5,886 nucleotides of DNA from Bacillota bacterium (GTDB lineage Bacteria; Bacillota; Desulfotomaculia; Desulfotomaculales; Desulfallaceae). Location: NCBI GenBank assembly GCA_009781965.1, contig WQUS01000135.1, positions 1 to 5,886 on the forward strand, written 5' to 3'. This document shows, in pieces, positions 1-5,886 of the stretch; the stretch's first letter is position 1, and each line of letters opens with the position of its first letter. Under the pieces are notes generated by a model. The model was given only the letters and a program-made list of their open reading frames with translations. It was not told the origin of the DNA and ran no database searches. The translations under genes were made by a program, and so were the position numbers.

Positions 1-124
1 TCTTCCTCTTTCTTCTCCTTGCCGTTCCTGCTTTTGTCTCGTTTTACCGTTTGCTATTGCTTTCTTTCTAATCTTTACGGTAGTTTCCGAGGTCACTCTA
101 AATTACTTTGAAGAATTTGATAAA
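1..124 (-). other. Purine-rich 3' flank of the protease gene, no confident gene
   Basis: This stretch follows the protease stop codon. On the minus strand a frame is open from a possible GTG at 94-96 to the window edge (32 codons), giving a Lys/Arg/Glu/Gln-rich peptide. No Shine-Dalgarno sequence precedes that GTG, and a TAA lies three codons upstream of it in frame. The last 25 bases on the minus strand are almost all purines and include AAGGAG (15-20) and AGAGGA (4-9), so they could instead be the ribosome binding site of a gene starting just outside the window. I see no convincing terminator hairpin; the best candidate stem, around 81-92, has only three base pairs. Confidence 0.3.
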
Positions 125-3100
125 TCACGCAGTCACGGTAACGGCAAAGACATTCTTTACTCCATCTGGTGTTATTATCGTGATTACCGTTGTACCAACT
201 TTCAATGGAGTTAGTGTTCCATTCGCAGATACGCTGCACACCGCAGCATTTGAACTTGTGAATTCAAGATCACCTAAACCCGTCCAGGTGTACGGAATCA
301 ACAATGGCTTGGCGATCTTGGCGCTCATTGATTTGACCGTGCATGTAAGTGCCCCACTATTCAGATTGATATTCGTATTGATACTAGTTTTACTAATAAA
401 TTTCAATATTGTTACTGTGCCAGACCACAACTTCCCGTTAGGAACCGTTTTTGTCAAAGAAAATGTTACAATACCGTTATCATTGGAGATAATCGTGAGT
501 TCTGTCCTTGGGATTGTTCCGTTGCCAACGTCAGCTTCCGGGGTCTGTCCTGCAAAATCAACCAGACTTACAACGTTTGGGTCGTAAGTCAGAATAAAAA
601 TATGTTCTGTTATACTTTGTATATTCATTGCGTTTACGTTGACCAGGTATGTCCTTCCGGATATGGCATCAATGTCAAGCCCGTATTCACCGATTTTAAC
701 GCCGGATACGGTAAGCGCATATGCGGTTTCCTGATAATCAGCGCTACTTGAGAACGTAACCCTAAAATATAGGGCTTGATCTGCTTTTAAGTTAAATCTG
801 GATGTCTTATCTGAAGAAATGTAATTGAGCGTCGAGTCAAATATATCCAAACATAAATTGTCGGTTGCGCCGGTCAATGAGATCAAGGCCGAAAGATCAC
901 CCATCGCTTTTACGGCGTACCAATTTTCATCTGTCTTGGAGACAACGGTCCCGTCAAATGTCAGATTTGTGCCGACATTTAAGCTGCTGACAGGAGTTTG
1001 GTCATAACGATCATATCCTATATCCTCGTTTATCTGCGCATTGGTAGGGGTAAGGATGTTAAATATTCTTTTTTGCCCAAGTTTACCATAGGTATCATCG
1101 CCCCATGCCCAGACTGTTTTATTGTTCTTTATTGCAAGGCTGAAACCGAAACCTCCGGCTATTACTGTTGCCCCCGTAAGATTTTTCACCTGAACAGGTA
1201 AGCTGCGATCCGTGAGACTGTCGTCTCCAAGCTGTCCGTAATCATTCTGTCCCCACGCCCATACTGTCCCATCGGATTTCAGTGCCAGACCATGATAGTA
1301 ACCCGCAGAGATACTTGTAATTCCGGTTAATCCGCTGACCTGTGTCGGCGGAATGTTTGTATTAACTACAGCAGTGCCATTGCCTATTTGACCATAAAAA
1401 TCAGTACCCCATGTCCAGACTGTACCGTCAGATTTCAATGCCATACTGAAATAATAGCCTGCTGAAATTGCCGTGATCCCGGTGAGAGTAATTGTCTGTA
1501 CCGGTTCCAAACGATTTATTGATGTGCCGTCGCCTAGAGTACCTAATGTATTTCCTCCACATGCCCAGACCGTCCCGTCGGATTTTAAGGCCAGGCTGTA
1601 GTTACATCCCGCAGAAACTGCTATTACTCCAGTAAGGTTTTTGACCTGCACAGGTGTGTTGCGATTGGCGGTAGTCCCGTCACCAAGCGCACCGTATACA
1701 TTATAGCCCCATGCCCAAACTGTCCCGTCAGATTTCACGGCCAAACTGTGGTTTATTCCGTTAGCGATTGAAATAACTCCTGTAAGGTTGGACACCTGGA
1801 CGGGTGAGCTGCGCTGTGTATTGGTGCCGTCTCCAAGCTGACCATACTGATTATCCCCACAGGCCCAGACAGTTCCGTCAGATTTCAGGGCTATGCTGTA
1901 ATTATCTCCCCCGGCAATTTCTATAATCTCGGTAAGCCCGCTTGCCTGCACAGGCATGTATTGGGTTGATGCCGTCCCATCTCCAAGCTGACCATACGCG
2001 TTCCATCCCCAGGTCCAGACTGTTTTGTCTGATTTTATCGCCAAACCGTGTGAAGCCCCTGCAGCGACGGCCGTTACATCTGTCAGATTGTTATTTTGTA
2101 TGGGTACGCTTTGGTATGATGTAGTACCGGCGCCAAGCTCGCCCAATGCATTGCTGCCCCACGCCCAGACTGTACCGTCCGGTTTTAGTGCCAAATTATG
2201 CGATGATCCTCCTGAAACGGATACAACCCCGGTAAGCTCGGTAATCTGAACAGGGACGCTGCTGTTTGCAACCGATCCAATTCCTAGTTGGCCGCCGCTG
2301 TTATAGCCCCACACCCAAAGTGTCCCCTCCGTTTTTATTGCCAAAGAATGCGAAAGTCCTGCTGTGATAGTGCTCACTCCTGTTAATCCCACGACTTGAA
2401 CAGGAGTATGACGCTCCAACACAGTGTTATCTCCTAGTTGGCCTCCAAAATTAGAGCCCCATGACCAAACTGTCCCGTCTGATATTATGCATAAATTGTG
2501 GTTCCCGCCTGCCGCAATTGCGGTAACTCCAGTAAGAGTGGCGAGAAGCACCGGTGTATTGCGGTTGGTCGTAGTACCGTCTCCAAGCTGACCCGAATAA
2601 TTATATCCCCAGGACCAAACCTTTCCATCAGATGTCAAAACAAGACTATGGGCATCACCCGCTGCGATTGCGGCTACGGTTTGGTCTGCAAGTCCGGTAA
2701 CCTGGATTGGAGCATTGCGCGATGTCGTCGTGCCGTCCCCAAGCTGACCATATTGATTGTACCCCCAAGCCCACACGGTTTTATCGGATTTAAGCGCCAG
2801 GCTATGACCGTACACCTGGGACCGTCCGGCAATGATAGATGTAACCCCCGTCAGGCCATTGACCTGAACAGGTACATACCGGGTTGTTAAAGACCCATCT
2901 CCAAGCTGACCGTAGTTATTATATCCCCATGCCCAGACACTTCCGTCATTTTTAAGGGCCAGACCATAGCTAGAGCCCGCCGAGATATCCTTAACATTGC
3001 TTAGACCTATAACCTGAGTCAGCTTTACAGACGGAGAACGATATCCGATCCCGCACTGTCCGGTGTCATTAAAGCCCCACGCCCATACTGTCCCGTCTTC

Positions 3101-4870
3101 TCTGAGCGCTAAACTGAAATAGTGACCCGCCGCCACTTTGACGATTTTGCTGTTGGCAAACAGCTCGTATGTTTCTGCTTCTGAAAGTTCATATCCATGT
3201 ACGTCAAAGTCCTCAGCGGGTGAAAGCTGAAGAAAACTACCTGGTATATTGTGGAGCAGATTGTATAAGTCCAGGCGCTTACCGTCCTGTACGTTTTTCT
3301 TGAGATTGCTTAGACTGTCGGCGGATTCCAGTAGTTTTCCCTTTATTTCCGTGGCTGCCGGTATATAATTCTCATTAGAAGCAGTTATATCTGCACCGCT
3401 GTTCGCAGGTACAGATTTTTGTTTTAAGGTCTGCAAATAAGCGCCCGCCGCCGCCGAAACATATCCGGCGGACATGGATGTTCCGGACAGCAGACCCGTC
3501 TGATTCTCAGGCAATGTCGAAACGACATCCCTGCCTCTGGCGGCTATGTCGATGGTATTGACGCCGTAGTTGGAATAATATGAAAAACCGTCGTCCGCGT
3601 TTGTGGATGCCACGCTTACCACGTTAGGCAGCCGATACCCGGCAGGATACGACGGAGTTACGTCGAAGTCGCGCCGGGAATTACCCGCAGCGCAGACAAA
3701 TAGCATATTGGGATAGGCCTTGATGGCCTCCTCCAGCGCAGGGTTGTTGACTGACGCGCCAAAACTGCAGTTTACCACGCTTGCGCCGTTTTCGGCGGCG
3801 TAAGTAATAGCCGAGACAATGTCCGATGTATAGGCTTTTCCGTCGCGGAAAACCTTCAGCGGCATGATCTTGATGTCAGAATTTGTGTCAGCCGCCGTTT
3901 GGGCAATGATGCCGGCGATATGCGTACCGTGGGCATATTCTAGAGGATTGTACGATGAATAAACCTGGTTTGTGCCGGACGTGAAATCCCAGCCGTTTAT
4001 ATCGTCGATAAGTCCATTGCCGTCATTGTCCTTTCCGTCCAGGGTTTCAGCATAATTATTCCAGAAGTAGGGGGCAAGTGTAGGATGATAAACATCAACG
4101 CCGGTATCAATAAGCGCTATAATTGTTTCGCCTGTATCGACGATAATATTGGCTGAGTCGGCCAGATTGCCGTCAGTTACAGGTGCCTGCGTGGGCTCAG
4201 GCGTGGGTTCATCAGGAGTAAGCCCAGTATCCAAAGAAGAACTGTCTTGATTTTCTGATGATTCCGCCGGTTGGGGGTCAGGAGTCACCAACTCTAGATA
4301 TAACCCTCCGGCGGAATCCATCGAGAGCGCGTAGTCGGGTTGTATGTATTCTATATCTTCGGAAAGCCCCAATGAAGCAATCTCCGTTTGAAAATCCTGC
4401 AGCGTGGTTGTGTTATCCAGTATGTACACGCTGACGTTTGCCAGTAAATTGCCTTCGGCTATAGAAAGATCGCTTGCCGGGGGCGGCGAGTATTTAGGAG
4501 AATTTGGATTCTTCCCGCCATTGCCGTTGTTGGCATTTTGGCTTTTACCGTTATTTGAAGATACCTTTTTCAGTTTGTTAACTGATTTATACTTCCCTTT
4601 TAGTTTAGCCTGTACTGAATCCGAGCCGGTTGTATCCTTACATTTGATGATGAACCGATCTGTAGTATTTACCTCCTCGTTCAACGTAAGAACGCCAAGC
4701 TGATCGGGCGGTGTAATTGATGCAGTCTCATTTCTGTCGCTTTCCTGTGTCGTGGTCTCATTCGCATTTTTTGCCCAAGTAATTGTGGCGCCGACAGGAT
4801 TTACTATAGCACCACCAACCAAGCATAATGTTAGCAAAATACTCAACAGCACTTTCCTTTTCTGTTTCAT
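125..4870 (-). CDS. Secreted subtilisin-family (S8) serine protease with 14 RCC1 repeats and C-terminal PPC-, cohesin- and Big2-like domains
   Basis: This is a predicted exported endopeptidase. Residues 1-28 form a signal peptide (basic MKQKRK, hydrophobic core, probable cleavage after VGA). Residues 70-185 look like an I9-type propeptide, with strand DRFIIKCKD at the front and IEYIQPDYALSM at the end, interrupted by an Asn/Gly/Lys/Ser-rich insert at about 86-136. A Pro/Thr/Glu/Ser linker covers 190-235. The S8 domain covers about 248-525: Asp255 in ALIDTGVD, His314 in HGTHIAG, Asn397 in AAGN and Ser465 in GTSMSAG, with an Asp/Asn-rich probable calcium loop at 278-296. RCC1 repeats cover 576-1282. 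A PPC-like domain lies at about 1296-1391, a cohesin-like beta domain at 1396-1510 and a Big2-like domain at 1515-1581. There is no LPXTG, SLH or dockerin module, so how it is retained at the surface is unclear. The ATG start is supported by a good ribosome binding site and the signal peptide right after it; the stop is TGA. The Pro usually found in GTSMxxP is Gly469. Substrate is unknown. Confidence 0.93.
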   Translation of the reverse strand: MKQKRKVLLSILLTLCLVGGAIVNPVGATITWAKNANETTTQESDRNETASITPPDQLGVLTLNEEVNTTDRFIIKCKDTTGSDSVQAKLKGKYKSVNKLKKVSSNNGKSQNANNGNGGKNPNSPKYSPPPASDLSIAEGNLLANVSVYILDNTTTLQDFQTEIASLGLSEDIEYIQPDYALSMDSAGGLYLELVTPDPQPAESSENQDSSSLDTGLTPDEPTPEPTQAPVTDGNLADSANIIVDTGETIIALIDTGVDVYHPTLAPYFWNNYAETLDGKDNDGNGLIDDINGWDFTSGTNQVYSSYNPLEYAHGTHIAGIIAQTAADTNSDIKIMPLKVFRDGKAYTSDIVSAITYAAENGASVVNCSFGASVNNPALEEAIKAYPNMLFVCAAGNSRRDFDVTPSYPAGYRLPNVVSVASTNADDGFSYYSNYGVNTIDIAARGRDVVSTLPENQTGLLSGTSMSAGYVSAAAGAYLQTLKQKSVPANSGADITASNENYIPAATEIKGKLLESADSLSNLKKNVQDGKRLDLYNLLHNIPGSFLQLSPAEDFDVHGYELSEAETYELFANSKIVKVAAGHYFSLALREDGTVWAWGFNDTGQCGIGYRSPSVKLTQVIGLSNVKDISAGSSYGLALKNDGSVWAWGYNNYGQLGDGSLTTRYVPVQVNGLTGVTSIIAGRSQVYGHSLALKSDKTVWAWGYNQYGQLGDGTTTSRNAPIQVTGLADQTVAAIAAGDAHSLVLTSDGKVWSWGYNYSGQLGDGTTTNRNTPVLLATLTGVTAIAAGGNHNLCIISDGTVWSWGSNFGGQLGDNTVLERHTPVQVVGLTGVSTITAGLSHSLAIKTEGTLWVWGYNSGGQLGIGSVANSSVPVQITELTGVVSVSGGSSHNLALKPDGTVWAWGSNALGELGAGTTSYQSVPIQNNNLTDVTAVAAGASHGLAIKSDKTVWTWGWNAYGQLGDGTASTQYMPVQASGLTEIIEIAGGDNYSIALKSDGTVWACGDNQYGQLGDGTNTQRSSPVQVSNLTGVISIANGINHSLAVKSDGTVWAWGYNVYGALGDGTTANRNTPVQVKNLTGVIAVSAGCNYSLALKSDGTVWACGGNTLGTLGDGTSINRLEPVQTITLTGITAISAGYYFSMALKSDGTVWTWGTDFYGQIGNGTAVVNTNIPPTQVSGLTGITSISAGYYHGLALKSDGTVWAWGQNDYGQLGDDSLTDRSLPVQVKNLTGATVIAGGFGFSLAIKNNKTVWAWGDDTYGKLGQKRIFNILTPTNAQINEDIGYDRYDQTPVSSLNVGTNLTFDGTVVSKTDENWYAVKAMGDLSALISLTGATDNLCLDIFDSTLNYISSDKTSRFNLKADQALYFRVTFSSSADYQETAYALTVSGVKIGEYGLDIDAISGRTYLVNVNAMNIQSITEHIFILTYDPNVVSLVDFAGQTPEADVGNGTIPRTELTIISNDNGIVTFSLTKTVPNGKLWSGTVTILKFISKTSINTNINLNSGALTCTVKSMSAKIAKPLLIPYTWTGLGDLEFTSSNAAVCSVSANGTLTPLKVGTTVITIITPDGVKNVFAVTVTA
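1025..3145 (-). repeat. Array of 14 RCC1-type coding repeats of about 150 bp
   Basis: These repeats lie inside the protease gene and encode residues 576-1282. Each unit has the pattern [V/I]xxIxAGxxHSLALKSDGTVWAWG, then NxYGQLGDGT, then xPVQVxxLTG. The VWxWG core recurs with its first residue at 595, 645, 699, 751, 801, 851, 901, 951, 1001, 1051, 1101, 1151, 1203 and 1253. From 751 to 1151 the spacing is exactly 50 residues (150 bp); small insertions occur in unit 3 (near 683-689), unit 4 and unit 12 (near 1169-1173). The units are diverged at DNA level but share short identical blocks around the VWAWG segment. RCC1 repeats are known to fold as blades of a seven-bladed propeller and usually mediate protein-protein contacts. 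Confidence 0.92.
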
Positions 4871-5115
4871 GACTTTTCTCCTCTCGTATTTTGTAAGCTG
4901 TATGCCGTTACACGCATTGAATCGCGCACTTCCGACAGCCTGCCGAGTTTGTCGTAAACGTTCGTTACCGTATTGCCCTTGCCGTCTGCCTGGCTCTCGC
5001 CGGTAAAGCCCGCAGAGACGCCGGTTATTATATCATATCCAAAAGTGATTGTGCCAGTGTTCGGCGCATTCTTTGTCAGCACGCGGTTAAGAGCGTCATA
5101 GGTCAGTGCAAATAT
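4867..5115 (-). pseudogene. RHS/YD-repeat protein remnant
   Basis: The frame is open from just after a TAA (5116-5118) to a TGA at 4867-4869, 82 codons. It contains two recognisable YD-repeat blocks: LTYDALNRVLTKNAP followed by FGYD, and VYDKLGRLSEV. RHS/YD-repeat proteins are normally over a thousand residues long and form a hollow beta-shell that encloses a toxic C-terminal domain. Here only a small internal piece survives, with no shell, no toxin tip and no good start: the first in-frame GTG (5080-5082) cuts into the first YD block and has no ribosome binding site. The expected RHS pattern breaks down after TAY (about 4895-4905), where the sequence becomes the protease leader. The stop overlaps the protease start as ATGA. 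Best read as a non-functional scar of a rearranged RHS locus. Confidence 0.75.
4878..4885 (-). promoter_or_regulatory. Ribosome binding site of the protease gene
   Basis: The minus strand reads GAGAGGAG, ending 7 bases before the ATG at 4868-4870. This is a strong Shine-Dalgarno match and fixes the start. It lies inside the last codons of the RHS remnant frame. I found no convincing -35/-10 pair for the protease in the 250 bases upstream, so its promoter is either weak in consensus or further upstream. Confidence 0.8.
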
Positions 5116-5145
5116 TTACTTTCGTTATTCGCCATTACCATGCGT

Positions 5146-5820
5146 TTAACATATTACTGAAACAGTTGGTATTCCCTGGGAATATTTAACACATATACTA
5201 AAATGCTTATTGCCGATACCACACTCCAACAAATGAAGAATTTTTATTAAATATTCACTTTCTATAATTTCATTTTCATTTACAAAAATACTACTATCCA
5301 CACCAAAAACCATGCTGCTATTATTCACATCAAAAAAATACGCAGATGATAATAATCTTGATATTTGAATTGTAAAAAGATCAACTACTGTAGTAGCTTC
5401 GAATAGTGAACAATCTGCAAAAGATTTAATTTCACTTATTTCGTGACCATTTATCACAAAATTGTTTTTGTACTTTATTAATAAATCATATATTCGTACC
5501 ATCTCTAAATCCTGAAACTCTTTTGGTATCTTCATATGAAATAAATATACTGCGTTTTCAAATCCATTAATAATACGCTCAATTTGGCGTATGTCATTAT
5601 CTGAACAAGATTGACAAGCGTCATCTACTTGTGCTAGGAATGTGATAAATCTCCATATCGCAATATTTTCAATTTTAAGAATATCTCCTTTAAGAAATTT
5701 ATACATTGCGTCATAGGCCCATTTCGAAAAATCTTCTTTTGACAATTCGCTGGATAGATATTTAGGATTTGTGAAATAATAACTTAAACAAGTTAGCAAA
5801 AAGTGGTATAATGTTTTCAC
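5146..5820 (-). CDS. AT-rich hypothetical protein, possible orphan RHS immunity protein
   Basis: I do not recognise the family. From the GTG at 5818-5820 it gives 224 residues, with no signal peptide and no clear membrane segment, so it is probably cytoplasmic. It appears mixed alpha/beta with many Ile, Phe, Asn and Glu residues; motifs of note are FSKWAYDAMYKFLKGD (about 31-46) and a Cys pair at 70/73. Base composition is unlike its neighbours: 12 of 60 bases are G or C at 5221-5280, against 34 of 60 at 3661-3720. It ends about 30 bases before the RHS remnant on the same strand. Small AT-rich cytoplasmic genes next to RHS fragments are typically immunity genes, which is the basis for the suggestion; no toxin gene is visible. 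The start is doubtful: GTG lacks a ribosome binding site, lies downstream of the divergent gene's start, and the frame stays open to the right window edge. Met39 is the first ATG, also without a good site. It could be 5'-truncated. Confidence 0.55.
   Translation of the reverse strand: MKTLYHFLLTCLSYYFTNPKYLSSELSKEDFSKWAYDAMYKFLKGDILKIENIAIWRFITFLAQVDDACQSCSDNDIRQIERIINGFENAVYLFHMKIPKEFQDLEMVRIYDLLIKYKNNFVINGHEISEIKSFADCSLFEATTVVDLFTIQISRLLSSAYFFDVNNSSMVFGVDSSIFVNENEIIESEYLIKILHLLECGIGNKHFSICVKYSQGIPTVSVIC
5784..5812 (+). promoter_or_regulatory. Sigma-A-type promoter of the right-hand gene
   Basis: The -10 box TATAAT (5807-5812) is a perfect consensus and is preceded by TGG (5804-5806), an extended -10 motif. 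A weak -35, TTAAAC, sits at 5784-5789 with 17-base spacing (TAAACA at 5785-5790 with 16 is an alternative). Predicted transcription start is near 5818-5820, giving a leader of about 25 bases. The promoter lies within the first codons of the minus-strand AT-rich gene. Confidence 0.75.
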
Positions 5821-5846
5821 AGAGTAAATTGAGGGTGAAACATTAT
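5808..5846. repeat. Imperfect inverted repeat between -10 box and start codon
   Basis: The left arm ATAATGTTTTCAC (5808-5820) and right arm GTGAAACATTAT (5835-5846) are reverse complements apart from one extra A:T pair in the left arm. The loop is 14 bases. The left arm overlaps the -10 box and the right arm covers part of the ribosome binding site and the first two bases of the ATG. It could be a DNA-level operator for a dimeric regulator. An RNA hairpin is less likely because most of the left arm would lie upstream of the predicted transcription start. Confidence 0.5.
5831..5837 (+). promoter_or_regulatory. Ribosome binding site of the right-hand gene
   Basis: GAGGGTG ends 7 bases before the ATG at 5845-5847, a good match and spacing. 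It decides the start of the plus-strand gene. Confidence 0.7.
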
Positions 5847-5886
5847 GGAAGAACGCATCGAACGCATGAGGTTTTTGCTTGACGAG
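5845..5886 (+). CDS. ligA: N-terminus of a probable NAD-dependent DNA ligase (partial)
   Basis: Only 14 codons are present before the window ends: MEERIERMRFLLDE. LigA proteins typically begin with a short charged helix of the form x-R-I-x-x-L-R-x-L-L-x-E followed by an N-x-x-Y-Y-V-x-D motif, which would lie just outside. The fit is good but short, so other proteins with an amphipathic N-terminal helix are possible. LigA seals nicks in DNA using NAD+ and is an essential replication and repair enzyme. The start is well supported by an extended -10 promoter and a ribosome binding site. The gene is divergent from the AT-rich gene and probably marks the housekeeping side of the region. Confidence 0.5.
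   Translation, partial: MEERIERMRFLLDE

Noticed and set aside
81..92. Possible terminator hairpin after the protease (CGG/CCG around a six-base loop)
   Set aside because: The stem is only three base pairs and has no following T-run on the minus strand.
108..587. Plus-strand open frame of 159 codons opposite the protease 3' end
   Set aside because: It is antisense to well-defined Big2-like and cohesin-like coding sequence and has no ribosome binding site; a shadow frame.
1942..2890. Several plus-strand open frames opposite the RCC1 repeats
   Set aside because: They recur because the repeat is antisense-open in the same frame each 150 bp; composition follows the repeats and there are no start signals.
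1025..3145. Regular 150-bp periodicity as a CRISPR or noncoding tandem array
   Set aside because: The period is coding, the units diverge at synonymous-type positions and translate to clear RCC1 motifs; units are far too long and lack spacers.
4878..4930. Possible protease promoter with TACAAA as -10
   Set aside because: The only -35-like match is about 20 bases away and weak, so it does not stand out from chance.
4752..5006. Plus-strand frame across the protease start and RHS remnant
   Set aside because: It is opposite the signal peptide and YD-repeat coding sequence with no ribosome binding site.
5103..5141. 12-codon minus-strand frame MVMANNESKYLH between the AT-rich gene and the RHS remnant
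   Set aside because: No ribosome binding site and too short to judge. It could be RHS sequence shifted in frame, but it shows no YD motif.

Overview
The window looks like chromosomal DNA from a Gram-positive anaerobe, most likely a Clostridia-type Bacillota. The reasons are the domain mix of the large secreted protein (S8 protease, RCC1, PPC-like, cohesin-like and Big2-like modules), the purine-rich GAGGAG-type ribosome binding sites, and an RHS fragment of the style common in clostridial RHS loci. This is inference from familiarity; no search was run.

Almost all of the window (125-4870, minus strand) is one gene for a secreted multidomain protein of 1581 residues. In order it has a signal peptide, an I9-like propeptide split by a low-complexity insert, an acidic Pro/Thr/Glu linker, a subtilisin-family catalytic domain with intact Asp255/His314/Ser465 and oxyanion Asn397, fourteen RCC1-type repeats of about 50 residues, a PPC-like domain, a cohesin-like beta domain and a terminal Big2-like domain. 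Fourteen RCC1 blades could make two seven-bladed propellers.

Upstream of it (4867-5115, minus) is a short remnant of an RHS/YD-repeat protein. Its frame runs into the protease gene's ribosome binding site and stops in an ATGA overlap with the protease start. Further upstream (5146-5820, minus) is a strikingly AT-rich gene of unknown function. Its position beside an RHS remnant suggests an orphan RHS immunity gene, but this is not proven.

At the right edge, a divergent plus-strand gene begins at 5845 with a clear extended -10 promoter and ribosome binding site. Its first 14 residues resemble the N-terminus of NAD-dependent DNA ligase (LigA). A 12/13-bp inverted repeat lies between its -10 box and its start codon. 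The left 124 bases hold no recognisable gene, only a purine-rich open frame running off the edge.

The likely history is a housekeeping gene on the right, next to an accessory region where RHS-associated DNA has been broken and joined to the leader of a large surface or secreted protease gene.
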